From CAZQAA01 sp964591255 (GTDB taxonomy: Bacteria; Desulfobacterota; DSM-4660; Desulfatiglandales; Desulfatiglandaceae): 11,593 bases of DNA. Below, in pieces: positions 1 through 6,239 of the stretch (position 1 is the first letter of the stretch; every line of letters begins with the position of its first letter). The DNA lies in the NCBI GenBank assembly GCA_964591255.1, contig CAZQAA010000166.1:1-11593 (forward strand), written 5' to 3'. Under the pieces are notes generated by a model. That model saw nothing but the letters and a program-made list of their open reading frames with translations. It searched no databases and had not been told where the DNA came from. The translations under genes and the position numbers were made by a program.

Positions 1-983
1 AGAAGGCCCTCCCTTGCTATGGCATCAAGATTGGGTGTAAGGTGGGCCTTGTTCCCGAATACACCCAGATAGCGGGCGCTGAGGCTTTCAACCACCATGA
101 CAATAACATTCTTCCTTATTTCCGGGCCCTGCTTGGCTACTACTCTCGTTATCCCATCCCCCCGATAGTAGTATGGGCTGCAATCTGTCTTGAGCATGGT
201 CCTAACATGTGTCAGTGTGTCGGCATTATCATAGGTGATGTAAAACTCATTGTAGTCAAGCGAATTATAAAAAAAGGCGGTGACCAGACCAAAAATATTG
301 TTCTTGGCCAATTCGTTATTATAGTGGTTTGTTGATATTTCCGCCCATGACACTCTGACAAAAAAGAGGCAAAGGCATGGAATGAGCATATGTACAAAGC
401 CCACCTTGAGACGTTGACCAAGGGTAGTTGGACCATTGGTCATCAAAAATGGTTTCCTGGTCAAAAATACGACAATAAGGGCAGCGAAAATAATAACACC
501 TACAATCGTCTTTACTGGATAGGACTCAATTGCATTTCCGATCACTTCTCTGGTATAGACTATATAATCCACTACTATAAAATTGAATTGATTGCCGAAC
601 TCTTCCCAGAACATCCAGTCTGCCACGGCATCAAACAGGAGGAGAAATACTGCAACAAAATATCCTGTGATGGCAGAATAGCGGGTGATTTTCCATCCAA
701 ATACCCTTTCCGGCAAAAAAGTGAAAAATATTACAAAGGGAATAACTGCAAAAAAAGATGTGACCAGATCAAAAAAGAGTCCGACTGCGTAAACCCTGAT
801 CAGGGCTGGGGCACTGTGATCTACAAGAGAAATAGAATGGAGTAGAAGTGCTGTCCTCAGAATAAAACAAACGGCCAGGAAAAGAGCCATGAAGATATAT
901 ATCCCCCGGAAACGGCCGCCTGTTAAACTTAAACCTTTTAATCTGCCACATTTAAGGCATTCTGCTTGCTTTTCTGTAAACAT
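1..983 (-). CDS. LTA synthase family membrane sulfatase, 3' end missing
   Basis: The reading frame runs from an ATG at 983 leftward off the window, giving 327 codons with no stop. The N-terminus is followed by about five hydrophobic membrane segments (roughly residues 27-49, 65-90, 103-121, 157-175 and 193-210). A short linker contains NNELAKNNIFGL and LDYNEFY, and a sulfatase/alkaline-phosphatase fold begins near residue 292 (NVIVMVVES, then TPNLDAIAREG). Five helices plus an extracytoplasmic sulfatase domain is the LtaS/OpgB layout. Such enzymes transfer phosphoglycerol or a related group from a lipid onto a polymer or glycan outside the membrane. E299 sits where LtaS has its first metal ligand; the catalytic threonine would lie beyond the edge. 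A strong Shine-Dalgarno (GGAGGTG, 991-997) lies 7 nt before the ATG. The substrate is unknown. It lies downstream of the ParA-like gene pair, 167 bp after the small gene. Confidence 0.88.
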   Translation of the reverse strand, partial: MFTEKQAECLKCGRLKGLSLTGGRFRGIYIFMALFLAVCFILRTALLLHSISLVDHSAPALIRVYAVGLFFDLVTSFFAVIPFVIFFTFLPERVFGWKITRYSAITGYFVAVFLLLFDAVADWMFWEEFGNQFNFIVVDYIVYTREVIGNAIESYPVKTIVGVIIFAALIVVFLTRKPFLMTNGPTTLGQRLKVGFVHMLIPCLCLFFVRVSWAEISTNHYNNELAKNNIFGLVTAFFYNSLDYNEFYITYDNADTLTHVRTMLKTDCSPYYYRGDGITRVVAKQGPEIRKNVIVMVVESLSARYLGVFGNKAHLTPNLDAIAREGL

Positions 984-1026
984 AAGATTCCACCTCCGAA
1001 CAGGTCGCTAAGATGAATCTTATGTT
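979..1026 (-). promoter_or_regulatory. Perfect 12-bp inverted repeat enclosing the RBS and start codon of the sulfatase gene
   Basis: Arms 979-990 (aacataagattc) and 1015-1026 (gaatcttatgtt) are exact reverse complements separated by 24 nt. In the minus-strand transcript the 3' arm contains the AUG at 983-981, and the Shine-Dalgarno GGAGGTG (991-997) lies at the end of the loop against the stem. A competing smaller hairpin, taagat (1009-1014) with atctta (1017-1022), uses part of the 5' arm, so the two folds exclude each other. The structure could control translation initiation, or the DNA could be an operator. Its role is inference; the repeat itself is visible. Confidence 0.6.
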
Positions 1027-1150
1027 ACAACAAAGAGATTACCCCAAGATTGCAGAGAGATTAATTCGTGGTAATATTGTGCTGTTTTTTTAACTGTCTT
1101 GTTGTTGCGTGAAGGGGCATGAACTTCATTGAAGTGTTGGCATCACACTT

Positions 1151-1504
1151 TCATGGAGAGGACCCTTTGACATGTATAAAGATCTTTTCTTCATATACTA
1201 CCCGCTTGGCAGACTCAGGGACTTCTTCCCTTTTCTTAAGCTTTACACTGGTTATACGGTAGTTGTCTTTCAATAACCTTAAAAGATGCCTTTTGATTTC
1301 CGCTTGTGCCGGTGGAATGTTAGGATATACCACTTCTCTTTTGATCTGGACCTTCTCTTCTTTATAAACCCCTTGTTGCTCCTGACCAGAGGAAATGTCA
1401 GCCGGGAGAGATAGGGTTTTTCCTTTATGCGGATCCTTTGACTCCATAGACAAAAAGAGGCTGGACAGCCTCTCCATCTCCAGTTCAGTCCCTTTTGGTT
1501 TCAT
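1151..1504 (-). CDS. Hypothetical 117-aa charged protein paired with ParA-like ATPase
   Basis: I do not recognise this protein. It starts at an ATG 27 nt downstream of the ParA-like stop codon; an in-frame TAA two codons upstream rules out an earlier start. Upstream purine-rich sequence (TAGGAGGAGC overlapping the ParA stop, and CGGAG nearer the ATG) can serve as ribosome binding site. The protein is hydrophilic with no signal peptide or membrane segment. It has a short amphipathic-looking N-terminal stretch (residues 5-20), a low-complexity linker (about 21-50), and a more ordered C-terminal half (about 50-113) with a predicted helix (AQAEIKRHLLRLLKDN) followed by alternating strand-like segments (YRITSVKLKKREE, RVVYEEKIFIHVK). 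No HTH like that of ParB is evident. Tight linkage suggests it is a partner or cargo adaptor of the ATPase, which is inference. It is probably co-transcribed with that gene. Confidence 0.72.
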   Translation of the reverse strand: MKPKGTELEMERLSSLFLSMESKDPHKGKTLSLPADISSGQEQQGVYKEEKVQIKREVVYPNIPPAQAEIKRHLLRLLKDNYRITSVKLKKREEVPESAKRVVYEEKIFIHVKGSSP

Positions 1505-1531
1505 CGGTTACAAACTCCGCTGCTGCTCCTC

Positions 1532-2524
1532 CTAGTAATCATCCGAGTCCTCACCCGAAGCCATATCCTCTTTTGCAGTCCGCGCCGCAATTGCTTCAAC
1601 CATGGTCTGATAAAAATAGCCCGTGTTTTCACCAAGATATTCTTCTTCATGTTCAATAACATCCTCAGGCAGGGAGGATCTGGTCTCATCAACATATTTT
1701 TCTGACTTATAAAGGAGATCCCGGGCGCTTTCCGCAGGGTTGCTGATAACATGGGCGACGGTGTTCAAAGCGAGTATCTCTTCCGCAAGGCTGTCGTAAT
1801 CCCTGAAACCGATGGATCGCTTATCATACTCTGCAATGGGAAGGCCGTAATCAACGGTTTCCCTCAGACGAATATTATACCGGATTACAGTGTCCAACAT
1901 GTTTTTTCCGAACTTTTCTTTGACCTTTTCCATTACATGCCTGGAATAGCGGGTCCTGAAATCGAACATGGTAATAAGTGCCCGGGCAGTTACCTCGTGA
2001 TCTGCTTTTTCCTTCAGCATGACAACTATCTCCATCAACTTGGACACACCCCGAAGTGAAAAAAGACTCAAGTCTATTGGAATGATTACTTCTTCAGAGG
2101 CCATAAGGGCGTTGAAACAAAGATGCCCGATGCTGGGAGGACAATCAATAATGACATAGTCATATAACTTGTCAACGGAATCCAGGCCATGTTTGAGGCG
2201 GTTTTCCCTTCCGTTTGCTCCGGAGAGCTCCTGTTCCACCGCACTCAGCATGGCAGAGGAAGGAGCAATATCAAAATTGTCTCCCACAGGGACACGTATG
2301 TCTTGAATAGTAGTGTGATTATACTCCCCTGCGCTGATCACATCATACATGCTTTTTTCCAGGCCATATGGATCGATACTGAGCCCCATGGTGGCGTGCG
2401 CCTGGGGATCAAAATCGATAAGCAGGACCTTCTTGGATTTCATTGCCAAGGATGATGACAAATTTATGGCCGTAGTAGTTTTTCCACAGCCCCCTTTCTG
2501 ATTCGCCACTGCAATAATTTTCAT
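1532..2524 (-). CDS. ParA/Soj-family ATPase with acidic C-terminal extension
   Basis: A 330-residue P-loop ATPase of the ParA/MinD superfamily. The deviant Walker A is KGGCGKTT (residues 10-17) with the signature lysine K10 and catalytic-side K15. The A' motif DFDPQ (37-41) and Walker B VIIDCPPS (124-131) follow. Segments from about 180 to 250, ending with a Soj-like RETVDYGLPIAEYDKRS, match the chromosomal ParA fold. ParA proteins dimerise on ATP, bind DNA non-specifically and position chromosomes, plasmids or protein complexes, usually with a ParB or a small adaptor that triggers hydrolysis. The core ends near residue 255. About 75 further residues, rich in Glu/Asp and ending EDSDDY, are beyond the usual length. 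There is no N-terminal HTH and no parB in the window, so a role other than canonical chromosome partition is possible. The start is supported by a G8 Shine-Dalgarno tract 4 nt upstream and by the promoter at 2576-2604. Confidence 0.93.
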   Translation of the reverse strand: MKIIAVANQKGGCGKTTTAINLSSSLAMKSKKVLLIDFDPQAHATMGLSIDPYGLEKSMYDVISAGEYNHTTIQDIRVPVGDNFDIAPSSAMLSAVEQELSGANGRENRLKHGLDSVDKLYDYVIIDCPPSIGHLCFNALMASEEVIIPIDLSLFSLRGVSKLMEIVVMLKEKADHEVTARALITMFDFRTRYSRHVMEKVKEKFGKNMLDTVIRYNIRLRETVDYGLPIAEYDKRSIGFRDYDSLAEEILALNTVAHVISNPAESARDLLYKSEKYVDETRSSLPEDVIEHEEEYLGENTGYFYQTMVEAIAARTAKEDMASGEDSDDY

Positions 2525-2528
2525 ATGT

Positions 2529-2536
2529 CCCCCCCC
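2529..2536 (-). promoter_or_regulatory. Shine-Dalgarno of the ParA-like gene, an uninterrupted G8 tract
   Basis: The transcript reads AAGGGGGGGG followed by ACAT and the ATG. It is a usable but homopolymeric ribosome binding site. A run of eight identical bases is prone to length change, which would alter SD-start spacing. Confidence 0.6.
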
Positions 2537-2575
2537 TTCTCAAATCTGATTTCAATCTATTCCACGCATGACGAT

Positions 2576-2604
2576 ATGATAGCGACAAAAAACCTAACTT
2601 GCAA
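2576..2604 (-). promoter_or_regulatory. Sigma70-like promoter for the ParA-like gene
   Basis: On the minus strand there is a -35 TTGCAA (2604-2599), a 17-nt spacer and a -10 TATCAT (2581-2576). Both boxes are near consensus with ideal spacing. Transcription would start near 2569, giving a leader of about 45 nt before the ATG at 2524. It could also serve the downstream 117-aa gene and perhaps the sulfatase. Confidence 0.62.
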
Positions 2605-2648
2605 GAAGAAAAATCAATATATTGTATTTTCTCCTTAAATGCTATCTA

Positions 2649-2670
2649 TTTATTGTGGTATTACAATAAA
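2649..2670. repeat. Perfect 8-bp palindrome upstream of the ParA-like promoter
   Basis: tttattgt (2649-2656), a 6-nt spacer (ggtatt), then acaataaa (2663-2670). It lies about 45 bp upstream of the -35 box and about 65 bp after the rlmD stop. No T-run follows on either strand, so it does not look like an intrinsic terminator. Its size and symmetry fit a binding site for a dimeric regulator, but none is identified. Confidence 0.4.
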
Positions 2671-2736
2671 CAGGTCGGCCATATAGAGCGTGGATAATAT
2701 ACACATTAACGGCCCTTTCTCTTTTTTATTTTTCTG

Positions 2737-4128
2737 TTATTCACGGAGCCGTAACCTGGCAACCGTCTCTATATGGTAGGTGTGGGGAAACATGTCAACG
2801 GGCTGGATTTCCACGATCTCATAATTTTCGGCCAGCTGACCCAGGTCTCTGGCCATGGTGGAAGGATTGCATGAGATATATACAAGCCTTTTAGCGGATA
2901 GGGCCATTGCCTGTGTCAAAACATCCTTGTGCATGCCGGCCCTGGGTGGATCAATAACCAGAACATCGGGTTTGGTGTTAATGCCGGGGAGCTTCTCCCT
3001 GATATCCCCGTATACAAAACTACAGTTATCCACATCATTCAGGTCGCAGTTTGTCTGTGCATCTACTATAGCGCTCCTGCTGATCTCCATACCTATGATC
3101 CTCCTTGCCATACCTGATATGAATATGGGTATGGTACCGGTGCCGCTGTAAAGATCGAGGACCATTTCACGTCCCGTGAGATCCGCATACTCCATGACCT
3201 TTTGGTATAGTTTTTCTGCAGCCCTTGAGTTTGTCTGAAAAAAAGAGTTTGCTGATATTCGGAAGGCAAAGGGCCCTATCCTGTCATGTATATAACCGTC
3301 TCCCAACAATGTGTTTTCTTGTTCGCCAACAGCAATGGAGGCCTTTCTGCTGGTTACATTATTAACTACTGTCTTTATACCTTTGATCCGGTTTTCTAAC
3401 ATATCGGTCAATGGCAAAAGGATGTCCCGGTTTTTTTCCGAGGTAACCAGGTTTACCATCCATTCATTAAATGCTGCCGAATATCTGAGGGCCAAAAACC
3501 GCCAGAAGCCATCATGGGTTTTTGAATTGTAGACAGGTATTCCACTCTGTTTTGCATATTTCCTGACTTCCTCAAGTATCTGATTGCCCGTTTTGTGCTG
3601 CAGGAGACACTCCTCAACATCGATCACCCTGCTGAAAGACCCGGGCACATGAAGTCCCAGGGCAAAACCGTCCCCCCTATCCTTTCGGTCCAATTCTTCT
3701 GGCAGATACCACCTTCGGCCGGAAAACGAGAATTCCATCTTGTTCCTGTACCCGAATATGTTTTCAGAAGGGATCACATCATGGATCACCACATCCTTTA
3801 TCCTGCCTATCTGTCTGACTGATTCCCTTACATGTTCCTTTTTGTGGTGAAGCTGGGTTTCGTAACGCAGGTTCTGCCATTGACATCCCCCGCAATGACC
3901 ACTGTATCTGCATGGCGGGTTTATCCTGTCCGGGGAAGGGACAAGCAATTCTTCAATCCGGGCCTCGGCATAGTTCCTCTTTTTTTTGTAGATCCTTGCC
4001 CTTACCCTGTCACCCGCCACAGCTCCACGGACAAAGACAACAAACTCCTGTACCCTGGCAACACCATGGCCCCCAAAGGCCATCCTGTCGACTGTCACTT
4101 CAACCGTTTCTCCCTTGCGTAATCCCAT
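2737..4128 (-). CDS. rlmD: 23S rRNA (uracil-C5) methyltransferase, RlmD/RumA type
   Basis: A TrmA-family SAM-dependent RNA methyltransferase that adds a methyl group at C5 of a uracil, by homology U1939 of 23S rRNA. Residues here count from the GTG at 4155. An N-terminal TRAM RNA-binding domain (about 11-72) is followed by the 4Fe-4S cysteines C82, C88, C91 and C183. The catalytic half has FFQTN (305-309), the SAM-binding motif DLYSGTGT (334-341), DPPRAG (402-407) and the nucleophile motif SCNPS with C429. The whole family pattern is intact. Two starts are possible: GTG at 4155 (472 aa, no Shine-Dalgarno, just inside an inverted repeat) or ATG at 4128 (463 aa, weak GAG motifs upstream). I prefer the ATG because the protein then begins MGLRKGETVEV, directly at the TRAM domain. 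RlmC or another TrmA paralogue cannot be excluded from motifs alone. Confidence 0.93.
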   Translation of the reverse strand: MGLRKGETVEVTVDRMAFGGHGVARVQEFVVFVRGAVAGDRVRARIYKKKRNYAEARIEELLVPSPDRINPPCRYSGHCGGCQWQNLRYETQLHHKKEHVRESVRQIGRIKDVVIHDVIPSENIFGYRNKMEFSFSGRRWYLPEELDRKDRGDGFALGLHVPGSFSRVIDVEECLLQHKTGNQILEEVRKYAKQSGIPVYNSKTHDGFWRFLALRYSAAFNEWMVNLVTSEKNRDILLPLTDMLENRIKGIKTVVNNVTSRKASIAVGEQENTLLGDGYIHDRIGPFAFRISANSFFQTNSRAAEKLYQKVMEYADLTGREMVLDLYSGTGTIPIFISGMARRIIGMEISRSAIVDAQTNCDLNDVDNCSFVYGDIREKLPGINTKPDVLVIDPPRAGMHKDVLTQAMALSAKRLVYISCNPSTMARDLGQLAENYEIVEIQPVDMFPHTYHIETVARLRLRE

Positions 4129-4153
4129 CTGCTCACACTCGCTAAAAAGTGGC

Positions 4154-4182
4154 ACGGCTGGCTACAAGTCGATCACAGCCGT
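4154..4182. repeat. 7-bp inverted repeat in the rlmD leader
   Basis: acggctg (4154-4160) pairs with cagccgt (4176-4182) across a 15-nt loop. In the rlmD transcript it would be a GC-rich leader hairpin overlapping the alternative GTG start at 4155. Function is unknown. Confidence 0.35.
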
Positions 4183-4250
4183 ATCATACATAAAAATGGC
4201 GGCTATAAAGTCCAAACCACTTCAGTTGGTATTCCTATGGTAAAAATGGA

Positions 4251-4278
4251 TTGACTCCTGTTTTTTAGCTGATAATAT
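4251..4278 (+). promoter_or_regulatory. Sigma70-like promoter for the GspE/PilB-like ATPase and recN
   Basis: TTGACT (4251-4256), a 16-nt spacer that includes a T6 run, then TAATAT (4273-4278). The -35 is nearly consensus. Transcription would start near 4285, leaving about 120 nt of leader before the GTG at 4408. The divergent region 4156-4407 otherwise contains only the leader repeat of rlmD. A TATGAT on the minus strand (4188-4183) could be an rlmD -10, but no good -35 precedes it. Confidence 0.5.
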
Positions 4279-4407
4279 CTCATTATACAAGGGACTAAAT
4301 TCAGGAATCCCAGGTTCAGCAGGGAACAGACAAAACGTTTCAAATCAGATACCGTGAATCCGGCTTTGACGCAACTGATCAATCCATATCGTACATTGGG
4401 GCAATAG

Positions 4408-6228
4408 GTGCTGCAAAATCAAGGCAATCCATTTTCTCCGGAAAGTATTTGTAAAGTCCTTGTAAAACAAGGCCTCATATCAGAGGGTCAGAAAAAGGAC
4501 ATTCTGAAAAAAGGGGGCCTGATACAGGGTAAGGCAGACAAACTGCAGGGGCTGAAACATCCTTTATCTGAGGCAGAGGCCATGAATTCTGTAGCCAGCA
4601 TAGATGCCATTGCTGCTTTAGAGCTGGAGAGGGCAGACGATCCAGAAAAAGAACTTGATGAAGAAACTATCTGTCAAGCCCTGGCAAAGGAATGGCGGAT
4701 TCCTTATAAAAAAATTGATCCCCTGAAATTGGACCTGAATCTTGTTACATGTACCATACCCCATACCTTTGCCATGAGACATTTGGCACTTCCCGTCGGT
4801 ATAGATGATGGATATTTGCTGGTGGCAATGGCAAATCCATTTGATCTGGAGGTGATTGAAGATATAGCCCGTGTCAGCCATATGAAAGTCAGGCCGGTAC
4901 TTAGCTCCAGGGCCGACATCATCAAACTTATTAATGAATTTTTCGGTTTCAAGCGATCCATTACCGCTGCGGAACACCAGTTTTCAGGCCCCTCCGTAGA
5001 CCTGGGCAACCTGGAACAGTATGTTAGGCTGAAATCGGCAAAGGAAGTTGCCTCCAATGACCAGCATATTGTAAATGCCGTAAATCACCTTTTGAATTAT
5101 GCATTCGATCAGAGGGCGAGTGACATCCATATTGAACCAAAAAGAGAGATAAGTTTGGTAAGGATGCGAATCGATGGCACGTTGCATACGGTCTACAAGC
5201 TTCCGAAGAACGTGCATTCCGCTATTTTGAGCCGAATTAAAAATATTTCCCGGCTGGATATGGCCGAAAAGAGGCGGCCTCAGGATGGACGGATCAAGAT
5301 GGACAAAGATGGAGTGGAGGTTGAGGTGCGAATATCCACCATCCCTGTGGCCTTTGGAGAAAAGGTGGTTATGCGGCTTATGGATCCCGAAGTCCTCTTT
5401 CAGGATCTGGAAAAACTGGGTTTTACCTCGGCGGATCTGATTCGATACCAGCAGTTCATTGAGATGCCTCATGGAATTGTGCTGGTCTGCGGCCCCACCG
5501 GAAGCGGAAAGTCGACTACCTTGTATTCCAGCCTGAGACATCTCTCCACACCGGGAATCAATATAACAACGGTGGAAGACCCCATAGAAATGGTGCATGA
5601 AGAGTTCAATCAAATTGCGGTGCAGCCCGTACTGGGAATAACATTTGGATCGATATTGAGAAATATACTCAGGCAGGATCCGGATATCATAATGATAGGG
5701 GAGATGAGGGACTTTGAGACGGCGGAAAATGCGATTCAGGCTGCGCTTACCGGACATCTGGTTCTATCCACACTGCACACAAATGATGCTCCATCAGCCA
5801 TAACCAGGCTGCTCGACCTGGGGATACCACCATTTCTGATAAACAGCACCTTGACGGGCGTACTGGCCCAGCGTCTGGTCAGAAAGATTTGTATCCACTG
5901 TAAAGAAGTCTTTGAGATCGATGTGAAAGAATTGGAGTCTATTGGTCTTAAATTGCCAGATGGGAACAGAAAAATAAATCTCTATCGGGGAAAGGGGTGT
6001 ATCAGGTGCCGCGGCACCGGGTACAGGGGACGAATAGGGATATTTGAAGTCCTCCCCTTTTCGGAAGACATTAAAAGGCTCACGTCGCAAAATATCGATG
6101 TGGAATCTATTCGTCTGCACGCCAGAAAAGCAGGAATGGTTACCCTCCGGGAAAATGCCGTAAAGAAACTGTTGGATGGCAAAACCACCTATCAAGAAGT
6201 CCTAAGAGTCACCTGGGAACAGGGGTAA
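4408..6228 (+). CDS. GspE/PilB-family type II secretion / type IV pilus assembly ATPase
   Basis: A 606-residue hexameric secretion ATPase of the GspE/PulE/PilB/MshE family. These drive assembly of a pilus or pseudopilus from the cytoplasmic face of the inner membrane. An N-terminal MshEN/T2SSE_N-like region (about 1-180) precedes the N2 domain (about 205-330). The motor has Walker A GPTGSGKST (362-370), Asp box TVEDPIE (388-394), Walker B DPDIIMIGE with E432 (424-432) and His box TGHLVLSTLHTND (448-460). Four cysteines (C495, C498, C531, C534) form the zinc-binding loop typical of GspE and PilB, present here in full. Nothing suggests inactivation. The start is a GTG with TGGGG a few nt upstream, directly after an in-frame TAG. 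No gspF/pilC, pilT, prepilin or secretin lies nearby; recN follows 11 bp downstream. Which machine it powers cannot be told, so no symbol is assigned. Confidence 0.93.
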   Translation: MLQNQGNPFSPESICKVLVKQGLISEGQKKDILKKGGLIQGKADKLQGLKHPLSEAEAMNSVASIDAIAALELERADDPEKELDEETICQALAKEWRIPYKKIDPLKLDLNLVTCTIPHTFAMRHLALPVGIDDGYLLVAMANPFDLEVIEDIARVSHMKVRPVLSSRADIIKLINEFFGFKRSITAAEHQFSGPSVDLGNLEQYVRLKSAKEVASNDQHIVNAVNHLLNYAFDQRASDIHIEPKREISLVRMRIDGTLHTVYKLPKNVHSAILSRIKNISRLDMAEKRRPQDGRIKMDKDGVEVEVRISTIPVAFGEKVVMRLMDPEVLFQDLEKLGFTSADLIRYQQFIEMPHGIVLVCGPTGSGKSTTLYSSLRHLSTPGINITTVEDPIEMVHEEFNQIAVQPVLGITFGSILRNILRQDPDIIMIGEMRDFETAENAIQAALTGHLVLSTLHTNDAPSAITRLLDLGIPPFLINSTLTGVLAQRLVRKICIHCKEVFEIDVKELESIGLKLPDGNRKINLYRGKGCIRCRGTGYRGRIGIFEVLPFSEDIKRLTSQNIDVESIRLHARKAGMVTLRENAVKKLLDGKTTYQEVLRVTWEQG

Positions 6229-6239
6229 TCCTGGAGTCG

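Noticed and set aside
390..845. Plus-strand 151-codon frame (and the one at 42-335)
   Set aside because: Both lie antisense to the sulfatase gene, whose translation shows five membrane helices and a recognisable sulfatase start, with a strong Shine-Dalgarno.
1080..1150. Small hairpins after the 117-aa gene as intrinsic terminators
   Set aside because: Stems of 5-6 bp only and no U-tract follows on the minus strand.
1501..1752. Minus-strand 83-codon frame overlapping the ParA-like gene end
   Set aside because: Out-of-frame shadow with arginine-rich random composition; the ParA frame continues through it.
2671..2736. Intrinsic terminator for rlmD
   Set aside because: Downstream of the stop the transcript is A-rich rather than U-rich and no stable GC stem precedes a U-run.
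4984..5757. Minus-strand 257-codon frame
   Set aside because: Antisense shadow of the GspE/PilB motor domain; no recognisable composition or ribosome binding site.
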